Of a stretch of DNA of 39,114 nt, positions 9,389-18,637 are shown one piece after another. The stretch covers positions 1-39,114 of the forward strand of contig JAFNYG010000029.1 in assembly GCA_017383325.1 (NCBI GenBank). The letters run 5' to 3'. Under the pieces are notes generated by a model. The model made no database searches. It was not told the origin of the DNA and saw only the letters and a program-made list of their open reading frames with translations. Each line of letters starts with the position of its first letter. The first letter of the stretch is position 1. A program made the position numbers and the translations under genes. The DNA is from Alphaproteobacteria bacterium (GTDB lineage: Bacteria > Pseudomonadota > Alphaproteobacteria > Rs-D84).

Positions 9389-9416
9389 AAAATATCATAT
9401 TATTCAGATTTGTCAA
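9389..9416 (-). promoter_or_regulatory. Strong promoter of the carrier-like gene
   Basis: Minus strand TTGACA (9411-9416), 16-base spacer, TATTTT (9389-9394) preceded by TGA (extended -10). The predicted start lies near 9382 and gives a leader of about 18 bases that includes the AGAGG ribosome site. Confidence 0.7.
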
Positions 9417-9449
9417 CTTTGATGTTTGTTTTCTATTTTATTTGATAAG

Positions 9450-9473
9450 AAAAAAATCCCGCAAATGCGGGAT
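9450..9473 (-). terminator. Intrinsic terminator after mreB
   Basis: The stem ATCCCGCA (9456-9463) / TGCGGGAT (9466-9473) has a two-base loop (or a shorter stem with a larger loop). The A-run 9450-9456 becomes the U-tract on the minus strand. It starts three bases after the mreB stop. Confidence 0.85.
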
Positions 9474-9476
9474 TTA

Positions 9477-10541
<1,065 letters not shown>

Positions 10542-10556
10542 TTACGATTTTTTTGA

Positions 10557-10585
10557 ACTATAAATCACAGTATTGAAAAAATCAA
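10557..10585 (-). promoter_or_regulatory. mreB promoter
   Basis: Minus strand TTGATT (10580-10585), 17-base spacer, TATAGT (10557-10562). The predicted start near 10550 gives a leader of about 24 bases that contains the GGGGA ribosome site of the 10526 start. Confidence 0.65.
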
Positions 10586-10604
10586 GGCGCGCCAACAAAT
10601 TTAT

Positions 10605-10633
10605 TTGATTAATCAGATATTATGGTATTATAT
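10605..10633 (+). promoter_or_regulatory. Putative rnpA promoter
   Basis: TTGATT (10605-10610), 17-base spacer, TTATAT (10628-10633), ending seven bases before the ATG at 10641. It would give a nearly leaderless rnpA message, in line with the lack of a Shine-Dalgarno sequence there. Confidence 0.45.
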
Positions 10634-10640
10634 CCGCACT

Positions 10641-10988
10641 ATGATAAGAGATACTATAAAAAATCATGCTGACTTTGCGATGGGCGAAAACGACCCAGTG
10701 GCGAAAAGTGCATATTTTCTGGTTCGCGCTAAACGCGCAAAAATCCCAGATGATGCCCGATACGGTATGATTGTGACTAAAAAGACCTTCAAGCATGCGG
10801 TTGACCGCAATCGTGCCAAACGTATGTTGCGTGATTGGATTGCGCATTGTGAACATATGATGTGCCCAGAATGGGATTATGTTTTTATTATCCGCCGTGC
10901 GATAATCGAAGCCGACCGTACATCTGGTCGCGTTGCGATGAAAAAGGCGCTAAATTATCTGCGCAAACAGGAAATAAATGCCGAATAA
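10641..10988 (+). CDS. rnpA: Ribonuclease P protein component
   Basis: Protein subunit of RNase P, which matures tRNA 5' ends. The 115-residue product has the family signature HAVDRNRAKRMLRDW (about 41-55) and the C-terminal DYVFIIRRAIIEA strand. A TTG at 10605 would add 12 residues, but it lies inside the -35 box; the ATG at 10641 is preferred. The last codons overlap yidD by 11 bases. Usually rpmH precedes rnpA; here it is missing and a promoter takes its place. Confidence 0.92.
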   Translation: MIRDTIKNHADFAMGENDPVAKSAYFLVRAKRAKIPDDARYGMIVTKKTFKHAVDRNRAKRMLRDWIAHCEHMMCPEWDYVFIIRRAIIEADRTSGRVAMKKALNYLRKQEINAE

Positions 10989-11214
10989 ATTATCTGTTTT
11001 TCAGCGCGCATCAATTGCCATGGTACGGTTTTATCAATGTGCGTTATCACCTATATTCGGTGGTCGTGCGGCATGCCGTTTTACCCCAACCTGCAGTGAA
11101 TACACCCGTACAGCGATTGAAAAATACGGTGCACTTCGTGGCTGCTGGATGGGCATAAAAAGAATTTGCAGATGTCGTCCTGGGGGTGGGTATGGATTCG
11201 ACCCTGTTCCTTGA
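10978..11214 (+). CDS. yidD: Membrane protein insertion efficiency factor YidD
   Basis: The 78-residue protein has the YidD core RFYQCALSPIFGGRAACRFTP followed by the TCSEYTRTAIEKYG segment, with conserved cysteines. It is thought to help YidC insert membrane proteins. It overlaps rnpA (the usual partner) by 11 bases. yidC is not in this window, so the canonical rpmH-rnpA-yidD-yidC cluster is broken on both sides. Its stop codon overlaps the accB -35 box. Confidence 0.93.
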   Translation: MPNKLSVFQRASIAMVRFYQCALSPIFGGRAACRFTPTCSEYTRTAIEKYGALRGCWMGIKRICRCRPGGGYGFDPVP

Positions 11215-11238
11215 CAATGTTTGCATATGTGGTACAAT
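11211..11238 (+). promoter_or_regulatory. accB-accC promoter
   Basis: TTGACA (11211-11216), 16-base spacer, TACAAT (11233-11238). The perfect -35 overlaps the yidD stop. Transcription would start near 11245, inside or beside the inverted repeat at 11239-11259. Confidence 0.75.
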
Positions 11239-11259
11239 TTACCATACGCATGATGGTAA
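11239..11259 (+). promoter_or_regulatory. Inverted repeat at accB transcription start
   Basis: TTACCAT (11239-11245) pairs with ATGGTAA (11253-11259) across a seven-base spacer, directly after the -10 box. The position fits an operator for a dimeric repressor better than a leader hairpin, because the left arm lies at or before the predicted start. Confidence 0.4.
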
Positions 11260-11283
11260 AATATTATACATAAAGGATTAAAT

Positions 11284-11727
11284 ATGTCATTTCGTGCAAC
11301 CGTTGAATCTATGTCAAAAATCATGGATGAAATGGGGATTACAGAACTGGATTTAGAGCGTCAGTTTTTATTTGGCGTATATCGTAAACATATTCATTTA
11401 TCAAAACAACAGGCTGTTGCTGTGGCATCTGCGCCAGTATCTGGCGATGCAGCGCCTGTAAAATCATCTGAAACGACAAAGCCTGTTGTTAACGGATACG
11501 CATTAAAATCACCAATGGTCGGTGTTGTATATCTGGCACCAGAACCCGGGGCAGACGCATTTGTATCTGTGGGAAAGCAGATACATGCCGGTGACACCGT
11601 CGCCTTGGTTGAAGCTATGAAGACATTTAACCCGATAAAATCTGATCGTGACGGCATTATCAAAGAAATATTGGTATCTGATGGTGCGGCCGTTGAATTT
11701 GATCAACCATTGATTGTTATTGAATAA
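11284..11727 (+). CDS. accB: Biotin carboxyl carrier protein of acetyl-CoA carboxylase
   Basis: Carries the biotin that shuttles CO2 between biotin carboxylase (AccC, next gene) and the carboxyltransferase in malonyl-CoA synthesis. The 147-residue protein has a helical N-terminus, an Ala/Val/Ser-rich linker (about 43-68) and a C-terminal biotinyl domain with LVEAMKTFNPI, in which the lysine near residue 104 is biotinylated. SD AAGGAT precedes the ATG. accC follows after 11 bases. Confidence 0.96.
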   Translation: MSFRATVESMSKIMDEMGITELDLERQFLFGVYRKHIHLSKQQAVAVASAPVSGDAAPVKSSETTKPVVNGYALKSPMVGVVYLAPEPGADAFVSVGKQIHAGDTVALVEAMKTFNPIKSDRDGIIKEILVSDGAAVEFDQPLIVIE

Positions 11728-11738
11728 AAGCATATAAA

Positions 11739-13085
11739 ATGCCACAAATAAAGAAAGTATTAATTGCAAATCGTGGGGAAATTGCCCTGCGCATTATTCG
11801 TGCATGTCGTGACATGGGGATACGTACGGTTGCGGTTTATTCGACTGTTGATCGTGATGCCATGCATGTACAATTGGCGGATGAATCTGTATGTATTGGT
11901 CCAGGTCCTGCGCGTGAATCTTATTTAAATGAATCTGCGATATTAACGGCGGCATTATTAACAAATTCGGATGCAATTCATCCTGGGTATGGTTTTTTAT
12001 CTGAACGTGCGGACTTTGCGCACAAGGTTGAACAGCATGGCATGATATGGGTTGGTCCATCCCCTGAAATGATTACCAAAATGGGGGACAAAGTTAATGC
12101 CAAGCGTACTGCGATTGAATGTGGTCTGCCGGTTGTTCCGGGTTCTGATGGCGCGATTGAATCGTTGGAACATGCGCTGGACGTTGCGGCAAAGATTGGA
12201 TATCCCATTATGTTAAAGGCATCTGCCGGTGGTGGTGGTCGTGGTATGCGTCCTGTTATGTCGGCGGACGAAATGTCTGATGCGTACCAGCTGACCAAGA
12301 ACGAAGCCGCATCTGCATTTGGCGACGACACGTTATATATGGAAAAATTGTTAACCCACCCACGTCACATTGAATTTCAGGTTTTGGGCGACAAACATGG
12401 CAACGTTGTAATTTTTGGTGAACGCGATTGTTCCTTGCAGCGTCGCAATCAAAAGGTTATGGAAGAATGCCCAGCCGCCATTTTAACCCAGAAACAGCGT
12501 GACGATATGATAGAGGTATGCAAATCTGCTGCGAAAAAAATGGGTTATACAAATGCGGGCACATTTGAATTCATGTTCGAAGATGGCAAATTTTATTTTC
12601 TGGAAATGAACACCAGGTTGCAGGTCGAACATCCTGTCACAGAAATGGTATATGGTGTTGATTTGGTTCGCGAACAGATACGCATTGCAGCGGGTGAAAA
12701 ACTTGGATACACACAGTCAAATGTAATTCCGAACGGCCATGCGATTGAATTTCGCATCAATGCCGAAGATTCTGAAACATTTATTCCAAATCCCGGCAAA
12801 ATTACATTGTATGCGCCATCGGGCGGAATGGGTGTCCGCGTGGACAGTGCGGTCTATACCGGCTATACAATTCCACCGACATATGATTCAATGATTGCAA
12901 AGTTAATTGTTCACGCGCAAAATCGTCCAGCGTGCATTATGCGTGCTGCGCGTGCACTGGATGAATTCGTTATCGAAGGTGTAAAAACAACAATCCCACT
13001 TCAACAGCGTTTATTGCGGAACAAGGATGTAAAACAATTGAACTTTGACAATAAATGGCTTGAAAAATTCTTAAAAAAAGACTGA
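11739..13085 (+). CDS. accC: Biotin carboxylase, acetyl-CoA carboxylase subunit
   Basis: ATP-grasp enzyme that carboxylates the biotin of AccB with bicarbonate. The 448-residue protein matches the usual length. It begins MPQIKKVLIANRGEIALRI (biotin carboxylase N-terminal domain), has the glycine-rich ATP loop KASAGGGGRGMR (about 163-174), the MEKLLTHPRHIEFQVLGD segment and the catalytic MNTRLQVEHPVTEMVYGVD (about 290-308). It is in one operon with accB and ends at a hairpin shared with uvrD. Confidence 0.98.
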   Translation: MPQIKKVLIANRGEIALRIIRACRDMGIRTVAVYSTVDRDAMHVQLADESVCIGPGPARESYLNESAILTAALLTNSDAIHPGYGFLSERADFAHKVEQHGMIWVGPSPEMITKMGDKVNAKRTAIECGLPVVPGSDGAIESLEHALDVAAKIGYPIMLKASAGGGGRGMRPVMSADEMSDAYQLTKNEAASAFGDDTLYMEKLLTHPRHIEFQVLGDKHGNVVIFGERDCSLQRRNQKVMEECPAAILTQKQRDDMIEVCKSAAKKMGYTNAGTFEFMFEDGKFYFLEMNTRLQVEHPVTEMVYGVDLVREQIRIAAGEKLGYTQSNVIPNGHAIEFRINAEDSETFIPNPGKITLYAPSGGMGVRVDSAVYTGYTIPPTYDSMIAKLIVHAQNRPACIMRAARALDEFVIEGVKTTIPLQQRLLRNKDVKQLNFDNKWLEKFLKKD

Positions 13086-13087
13086 TA

Positions 13088-13112
13088 AAAATCCCCTGAA
13101 AATGGGGATTTT
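13088..13112. terminator. Bidirectional terminator, accC / uvrD
   Basis: The stem AAAATCCCC (13088-13096) / GGGGATTTT (13104-13112) with a seven-base loop is A/T-flanked on both sides. It sits between the convergent accC and uvrD stops. Confidence 0.8.
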
Positions 13113-13113
13113 A

Positions 13114-15174
13114 TTAATTTAAAATTTTCACATATTCGCGTGCGACTTTTTTTATACCGCGCGTTTTGAATGCGATTGTTAATATTGCACCACCATCTTC
13201 GATAACGACCCCTGCCCCCAGTTCTTCGTGCGACACCAATTTGCCAAGCATTGATACAGGACGCGAAATTTTTGGTTTTTCTGTGGTCGCATGATTGTGC
13301 ATGGGCGCATATGCCCGCGGACCACCGCCTTGGAAATCCAGATATTTATTATCCATTTCTGTGATAAACCGACTGGGTGAATTATATGTACGTGTTCCAA
13401 ACACAAATCGTGTCATTGCGTTTGAAATAACACAACGTTTCTGGGCCCGCGTTATTGCAACATACGCCAGGCGCCGTTCTTCTTCGATTGCGCCTTCATT
13501 AATTGCTTTATCATTTGGGAAAATACCATCTTCCCATGCGGGCAAGAACACCGTATCAAATTCCAGTCCCTTGGCGGCATGGATTGTCATAATACTGACA
13601 GTATTTGTATTTTGCGCGGTATCATTTGCGTCATTGTCATCTGTCATCATCAGTGCCGCCTGTTCCAAGAATTCGGCCAGTGTACTGTATTTGGAAATAA
13701 CCGACGTCAACAATTCACGAATATTTGATATCCGTTCGGGGGCATCTGCATCTTTGGAATCAGCCCACATTTTCATGTATCCCGTACGTTCCAGCAATTC
13801 TTTGGTGGCATCTTTTGGTGACATTGCCCCCCATTCGAAATCAAACGCAGACAGAAAATCATCGGCCGCGGCCTGTAATTTTGGTGCCAATTTTGCGCCA
13901 CGCAAAGCATCCATCATCGTCAGACCACTTGCCTTTAAATTTGCGATTGCTTTGTCCCCAAATCCCCGTCGTGGTTTTGCAATTACACGCAAAAAAGACA
14001 TATCATCGAACGGATACACCATCAGGCGCAGATACGCAATAACATCACGTATTTCCATGCGGTCATAGAACTTTGTTGCACCAATTAATTTATATGGAAT
14101 GCCGCGCGATGCGAATTCTTCTTCGAATATTCGTGACAAACTGCCTGCACGAATCAACAGTGCGAATTTAGAAAAATCCGTTGTATCTGCCCGCACGATT
14201 GCGTCGGCGATTATTCGTGCCTCGTCCCTGTCTGTTGGCACGGTCAGAACATACACAGGTTCCCCGACTGAATCCGATTTTTCTGCACGTAAATCCTTGC
14301 CCAGGCGTCCTTGGTTGTGTCGAATTAACGAATTTGCCGCATTCAGAATGTTCGAAGTACTGCGATAATTTGTTTCCAGACGAATTATCTGGGCGTTTGG
14401 GAATGTTTTCTCAAAATTTAATATATGTTTTATTTCTGCGCCGCGCCATGAATATATCGATTGGTCATCATCCCCAACACAGCAAATATTTGGCGTTTCC
14501 ACATCGCGCGTCAACATTTGCAGAAATTCCATTTGTGCATTATTTGTATCCTGGAATTCATCGACCAGAATATATTTAAATTGATTTTGATATCGTGCCA
14601 AAACGTCTGGATTTTTATCAAACAAATCCAAGACGCGCAAAATAATATCGCCAAAATCCACCGCATTCAACCGTGCCAATTCTGCGTTATACGCATTGAA
14701 TAATTTGTCGGTGCATTTCAAAGCGACCAACCCTTTGTCTTTTTTTGCAGAAAATTCTTCGACGTAATCTGCCGGTGTTTTTGTTGTTGCCGTCAGCAAA
14801 GATTTTATAACGTTTTTCTGATCGTCTTCGCCGTAAATTATAAAGTCCCGTCGCAACCCGGCGCGTTCTGCGTTACTGCGCAAGATTCGCAAACAAATCG
14901 AATGGAATGTCCCGCACCATATATCACCTGGAAACCACGCGCCATCGGAAAAAGATTCCAGTCTTTTTTTCATTTCATTTGCGGCCTTGTTCGTGAATGT
15001 CAGGGCCAAAACCTGCCATGGCAATGCCATGTTGTTGTTCAAGATATATGCAATACGTGTGGTCAATACGCGTGTTTTTCCGGTACCTGCGCCGGACAAT
15101 ACTAATAATGGTCCGGTGGTTGTTTCGACCGCCATGCGTTGTTCGTTATTAAGATTTTCTAGCATTAATTTCAT
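13114..15174 (-). CDS. uvrD: UvrD/PcrA-type DNA helicase
   Basis: Superfamily 1A 3'-5' helicase for nucleotide-excision and mismatch repair. The 686-residue protein has the Q-motif and Walker A (LSGAGTGKTRV, Lys33), Walker B (VDEFQDTN), the GDDDQSIYSWRGAE motif, SIMTIHAAKGLEFD and a C-terminal Tudor-like tail (GKLVSHEELGAGVVIEDG) that is typical of UvrD/PcrA and argues against Rep. An ATG at 15165 is possible, but the ATG at 15174 sits exactly where transcription should start. Divergent from dnaQ. Confidence 0.95.
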   Translation of the reverse strand: MKLMLENLNNEQRMAVETTTGPLLVLSGAGTGKTRVLTTRIAYILNNNMALPWQVLALTFTNKAANEMKKRLESFSDGAWFPGDIWCGTFHSICLRILRSNAERAGLRRDFIIYGEDDQKNVIKSLLTATTKTPADYVEEFSAKKDKGLVALKCTDKLFNAYNAELARLNAVDFGDIILRVLDLFDKNPDVLARYQNQFKYILVDEFQDTNNAQMEFLQMLTRDVETPNICCVGDDDQSIYSWRGAEIKHILNFEKTFPNAQIIRLETNYRSTSNILNAANSLIRHNQGRLGKDLRAEKSDSVGEPVYVLTVPTDRDEARIIADAIVRADTTDFSKFALLIRAGSLSRIFEEEFASRGIPYKLIGATKFYDRMEIRDVIAYLRLMVYPFDDMSFLRVIAKPRRGFGDKAIANLKASGLTMMDALRGAKLAPKLQAAADDFLSAFDFEWGAMSPKDATKELLERTGYMKMWADSKDADAPERISNIRELLTSVISKYSTLAEFLEQAALMMTDDNDANDTAQNTNTVSIMTIHAAKGLEFDTVFLPAWEDGIFPNDKAINEGAIEEERRLAYVAITRAQKRCVISNAMTRFVFGTRTYNSPSRFITEMDNKYLDFQGGGPRAYAPMHNHATTEKPKISRPVSMLGKLVSHEELGAGVVIEDGGAILTIAFKTRGIKKVAREYVKILN

Positions 15175-15180
15175 CGTTCC

Positions 15181-15209
15181 ATTATAATACCCGCGACAAT
15201 TATTATCAA
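15181..15209 (-). promoter_or_regulatory. uvrD promoter, predicted leaderless
   Basis: Minus strand TTGATA (15204-15209), 17-base spacer, perfect TATAAT (15181-15186), then GGAACG and the uvrD ATG. With six bases between the -10 box and +1, the A of ATG (15174) is the predicted first transcribed base. Confidence 0.8.
15183..15188 (+). promoter_or_regulatory. Putative dnaQ -10 box sharing the uvrD -10
   Basis: The octamer ATTATAAT at 15181-15188 reads as a perfect -10 on both strands. On the plus strand TATAAT (15183-15188) would start dnaQ RNA near 15195. No good -35 is visible on this strand. Confidence 0.4.
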
Positions 15210-15224
15210 GGGCTGGGATTGGAA

Positions 15225-15902
15225 ATGAAACGTGTAATTTGTTTTGACATTGAAACGACTGGGTTTGAATATATGCGTGGCGACCGTGTGATTGAAATTG
15301 GCGCGGTAGAGGTTATAGACGGCAAAATCACCGACAATTCATTTCATGAATACATTAATCCAGATGGAAAAATAATCCCGCCTGATACATACATGGTTCA
15401 CAAGATTTCCAATGCTTTTTTGGAAGATAAACCAAAAATGGCGGCGGTTGCACCACGTTTTCTGGAATTTATCGGGGACAGTCCGATTGTCGCGCACAAT
15501 GGCATGGACTTTGACTTTCCGTTTGTAAATTATGAATTAAATAAACTGGGGTTGCGCCCAATTCCACGCGAACAGATGATGGATACGCTGGTAATTGCGC
15601 GAAATCGCGTCTTTGGTCCAAAAAGTTATACATTAGACGCATTGGCAAAATGGTATGGAATATCACTGACTGCGCGTGCGGACGCGCATGGTGCATTAAT
15701 CGACTCGGAAATCCTGGCCAAGGTGTACCTGGAACTTGAAAATACCGCCCCTGCCCCAGATGTTTCTGAAATTATTGCCAAACAGCATGCCGCCATGTTG
15801 GCCCACCCAAAGGTTGGTGGCGATTTTCCATATCGAAAATTTGAAATTCCTGCACCAGACCTGGAAAACCACCGGGCATTTATGGAAAAAATTAATAAAT
15901 AA
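15225..15902 (+). CDS. dnaQ: DNA polymerase III epsilon subunit (proofreading exonuclease)
   Basis: The 225-residue 3'-5' exonuclease of the DnaQ family has all three sites: ExoI FDIETTGFE (about residues 6-14), ExoII VAHNGMDFDFPF (about 90-101) and ExoIII HGALIDSEI (about 148-156). The length matches alphaproteobacterial DnaQ. A TTG at 15219 could add two residues; the ATG at 15225 is more likely. Divergent from uvrD, with overlapping promoters, and followed by a bidirectional hairpin. Confidence 0.94.
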   Translation: MKRVICFDIETTGFEYMRGDRVIEIGAVEVIDGKITDNSFHEYINPDGKIIPPDTYMVHKISNAFLEDKPKMAAVAPRFLEFIGDSPIVAHNGMDFDFPFVNYELNKLGLRPIPREQMMDTLVIARNRVFGPKSYTLDALAKWYGISLTARADAHGALIDSEILAKVYLELENTAPAPDVSEIIAKQHAAMLAHPKVGGDFPYRKFEIPAPDLENHRAFMEKINK

Positions 15903-15927
15903 AAATGCCGGCATTTGCCGGCTTTTT
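15901..15927. terminator. Bidirectional terminator, dnaQ / macA-like
   Basis: GCCGGC (15907-15912) and GCCGGC (15917-15922) around ATTT form the stem, with A-run on the left and T-run on the right. It lies only three bases from each neighbouring stop codon, so both genes share it. Confidence 0.85.
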
Positions 15928-15929
15928 CG

Positions 15930-17141
15930 TTACATTCTGGGGCCACGCATTGGGTTCATTCTTTGTTGTGGATTTGCAGACGTCATACCAACCCGTCCGA
16001 CAATAATTTTATCACCCATTTGAATTTCATCTGAAATAATTTCAGATTCTGTTGCAGTCACCAATCCCTTGGTGTATGGAACCAATATAACATCGTCCCC
16101 CCGCATAATTGCCAGATGTGTCACAGGTGTTGCGCCATTGACAATATCTGAATCCAGAAAGTTTGTAAAATTTCGTACCAAGAACGCAGAATTTGCCGCC
16201 CGCCATACATTATTTCTTTCTGAAATAACGATTGTTACAAATGCGGTCATACCCGGCATCAAACGCAATTGTGTATTGTCTACATCAATAACAACGGTAT
16301 AAACAACGACGTTTGATGTTGTTGTTGGTGACAGTCTGATTTGTCGTACGACGCCATCAAAATTTTCTGTTGGATACGCATCAACAGTAAATGTAACAGG
16401 TTGTCCTTCTTTGATAACGCCGATATCTGCCTCGGACACAGCGGTTTCGATTTGCATTTTTGTTAAATCTTCGGCGATTTCGAACAAATCAGGTGTCTGG
16501 AAAGACGCCGCAACAGTTTGTCCGACATCAACCTTGCGCGAAATGACGGTGCCATCGACTGGGGAAACAATTGTTGCGTATCCCAGGTTTGTCACTGCGC
16601 GATCATATGTTGATTGTGCACGTTTCACAGATTGTTCGGCCTGTTCATACTGTGTCTGCGATTGTTCCATTTCGGCGCGCGCGATAAAGTCTTCTGCGTA
16701 TAATGTTTTATTGCGTTCATATTCGCTTTTTGCGAAATTTCGTTGTGAAATCGCGCTGTCCAATGACGCCTTTGATTCATCGACACTTGCCTGCAAGACA
16801 GATGGTTCAATTGTTAATAAAACATCGCCTTTTTTTACCTTGCTGTTAAAATCCACATACAGGTTATCGATTGTACCCGACACCTGGGACCCGACATTAA
16901 CGGTATTAACAGGTTGTATTTCACCTGTTGCGGTCACGACCTGTCGCAGGTCCCCGCGTGTAATATTCAGCGTAATAAATTCACCTGGTTTTTTTGATGT
17001 GCCACCAAATATTAACCATGCGCCAATTATCGCCGCCATTGCCATCAGTACCCACCACTTTTTACGCCACAGCCATCCAAACACGCGACGCGTAACAGAT
17101 TTTTTTGGTTGTCCAGATTCAGTTGTTTTATTGTTTTTCAT
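15930..17141 (-). CDS. MacA/HlyD-type periplasmic adaptor (membrane fusion protein)
   Basis: The 403-residue adaptor links an inner-membrane pump to a TolC-type channel. It has an N-terminal membrane helix (WWVLMAMAAIIGAWLIFGG, about 25-43), a barrel-sandwich lipoyl half-motif (GEIQPVNTVNVGSQVSGTI), a long alpha-hairpin coiled coil (about 110-190) and a second lipoyl half (TIVSPVDGTVISRKVDVGQTV), then the beta-barrel. A longer frame begins at 17249, but the ATG at 17141 (MKNNKTTES) has GGGTAA upstream and overlaps the tolC-like gene by 14 bases. Similarity is closest to MacA, which partners the ABC transporter MacB; no transporter gene follows here. Confidence 0.88.
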   Translation of the reverse strand: MKNNKTTESGQPKKSVTRRVFGWLWRKKWWVLMAMAAIIGAWLIFGGTSKKPGEFITLNITRGDLRQVVTATGEIQPVNTVNVGSQVSGTIDNLYVDFNSKVKKGDVLLTIEPSVLQASVDESKASLDSAISQRNFAKSEYERNKTLYAEDFIARAEMEQSQTQYEQAEQSVKRAQSTYDRAVTNLGYATIVSPVDGTVISRKVDVGQTVAASFQTPDLFEIAEDLTKMQIETAVSEADIGVIKEGQPVTFTVDAYPTENFDGVVRQIRLSPTTTSNVVVYTVVIDVDNTQLRLMPGMTAFVTIVISERNNVWRAANSAFLVRNFTNFLDSDIVNGATPVTHLAIMRGDDVILVPYTKGLVTATESEIISDEIQMGDKIIVGRVGMTSANPQQRMNPMRGPRM

Positions 17142-18465
17142 GTTCTTTACCCTTGTCCAATTCTGTCTTGATTTCACCAACGGCCAATGCGACGGCTGCG
17201 CGTTTTGTAAACAAATCATATCTGGCGGCGTTATTTTGCTTTTCCGCATTCAGCAATTCAGACTGCGCCGTCTGCCAATCCAGCATTGTTGCCCGTCCCA
17301 CTTTGTACATACCGGCGGTTACGCGTTCAGATTCTGTTGCAGATTTCAGCAGTGTTTCGGTTTGACTTAACAGCGTCAAGGCTGTCTTGTAATTATGATA
17401 TGCTGTGAATATATCCAGTGTTGCATTATCATTTGTTTGACGTTCGATTTCGACCGCGCGGTCATAGTTTGCCGCCGCCGCCCGCGCATTATACAGGTTT
17501 GCGAATCCTGCAAACAGTGGCATTGATGCGCGGATGCCGATACTGCCACTGACTTTGTCTTGGCCTGCGCCAAATGTTTCAGACGGTGTATCGTTCCACG
17601 ACACAGAACCCGACGCAGAAATTGACGGCAGATTGCTAAGGAAAATGCTGTTTCTGCGGTGCCACGCGGCATCTTTGTTTGCGGTTGCGCGCAATAAATC
17701 AGGGCGTGTTTTTTGTGCCTGTTCAAATAATTCTTCCAGTGATTTTGTTTCCTGTGGTGTACCGATTTCTGATGGCAAATCTGCAATTTCGATTTCCGCA
17801 TTTGCCGGGAAAGACAGCTTGCTAAGCAGGGTTCCCTTGGCGATTTCGCGGTTATTTTTTGCGCGTTCCAAATCCAAATCACGCCCAGCCAATGTTGTAT
17901 CTGCCTTTAACACATCTGCCTTGGCAACTGCGCCGGCCTTGAATTTTTTTTGCGCTGTATCACGCGCGGTCTGTGCGACTGTCCGCAGCATTTGCGCCGA
18001 TTCAACATCTGCATCTGCATTTAATAATGCATAGTATGCCCCGATTATGCTGTAAACATAGTTTTGGACACTTTCGTCATAATCAAAGCCCGCCGCGCGC
18101 CACGCGTATATAGACTGTTTAACATCAGAAAATCTTTTGCCGAAATCAAAAATCAAATATGACGCAGACAGCGATGCGCCATACGACCAATCGCCCCATT
18201 GTTCGTTTCTGTACGGCAAAGACGCATTTGCAGACGCATTAACACTGGGCAAATAATCGGCATATCCGGCATTTTTTGCAAATCGTGCAGATTCATACGC
18301 CATAAACGCGGCGGCGGTTTGCGGGTTACGGCACAGCCCCAATTCAATAACCTGTGGCAGGTTTAATTTGCCATCCGGCACATCTGTGCGTGTCATACAG
18401 TTATTATCTGCCGCACCGGCACAAAATGGCATTAACGCCAGAATAAAAAAAGACAGTTTTTTCAT
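17128..18465 (-). CDS. TolC-family outer-membrane efflux channel
   Basis: The 445-residue protein has a signal peptide (MKKLSFFILALMPFCAGA) and the duplicated coiled-coil/beta-barrel OEP repeats: ELGLCRNPQTAAAFMAYESARFAKNAGYADYLP-type opening of the first half and a second half starting near EQAQKTRPDLLRATANKDA. It is the exit duct for the adaptor encoded next. A TTG at 18489 is in frame, but the ATG at 18465 follows GAGAGA and starts the signal peptide. Transcribed from a promoter that overlaps the tRNA-Cys promoter on the other strand. Confidence 0.9.
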   Translation of the reverse strand: MKKLSFFILALMPFCAGAADNNCMTRTDVPDGKLNLPQVIELGLCRNPQTAAAFMAYESARFAKNAGYADYLPSVNASANASLPYRNEQWGDWSYGASLSASYLIFDFGKRFSDVKQSIYAWRAAGFDYDESVQNYVYSIIGAYYALLNADADVESAQMLRTVAQTARDTAQKKFKAGAVAKADVLKADTTLAGRDLDLERAKNNREIAKGTLLSKLSFPANAEIEIADLPSEIGTPQETKSLEELFEQAQKTRPDLLRATANKDAAWHRRNSIFLSNLPSISASGSVSWNDTPSETFGAGQDKVSGSIGIRASMPLFAGFANLYNARAAAANYDRAVEIERQTNDNATLDIFTAYHNYKTALTLLSQTETLLKSATESERVTAGMYKVGRATMLDWQTAQSELLNAEKQNNAARYDLFTKRAAVALAVGEIKTELDKGKEHEKQ

Positions 18466-18497
18466 ATAAAATCTCTCTCGGAATAACAATATATTAA

Positions 18498-18525
18498 ATT
18501 ATACAATTTTTATGTTGAATTACAA
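18498..18525 (-). promoter_or_regulatory. tolC-macA-like operon promoter
   Basis: Minus strand TTGTAA (18520-18525), 16-base spacer, perfect TATAAT (18498-18503). The leader is about 27 bases and carries the GAGAGA ribosome site. Confidence 0.65.
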
Positions 18526-18543
18526 TTTATTTTTGCGTAATAT
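18515..18543 (+). promoter_or_regulatory. tRNA-Cys promoter
   Basis: TTGAAT (18515-18520), 17-base spacer, TAATAT (18538-18543), ending 16 bases before the tRNA. It overlaps the oppositely oriented tolC-like promoter, so the two probably compete for polymerase. Confidence 0.6.
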
Positions 18544-18559
18544 GGTCACACAAAGTTCA

Positions 18560-18633
18560 GGCCTGGTGGCAGAGTGGTTATGCAGAGGACTGCAAATCCT
18601 TGGATGCCGGTTCGATTCCGACCCAGGCCTCCA
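18560..18633 (+). tRNA. tRNA-Cys (GCA)
   Basis: A 74-base cloverleaf. The acceptor stem is GGCCTGG (18560-18566) / CCAGGCC (18623-18629), the anticodon loop is CTGCAAA with anticodon GCA, and the T-arm contains GGTTCGATTCC. Discriminator T (U73, typical of tRNA-Cys) and an encoded CCA (18631-18633) follow. No variable arm beyond normal length. Confidence 0.97.
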
Positions 18634-18637
18634 CTAT

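Noticed and set aside
13295..14068. 257-codon plus-strand frame opposite uvrD
   Set aside because: Antisense shadow of a clear helicase gene; serine-rich, no domain, no start signals.
16411..17370. 319-codon plus-strand frame opposite the macA-like and tolC-like genes
   Set aside because: It spans two confirmed genes on the other strand, and its composition is that of a mirror frame.
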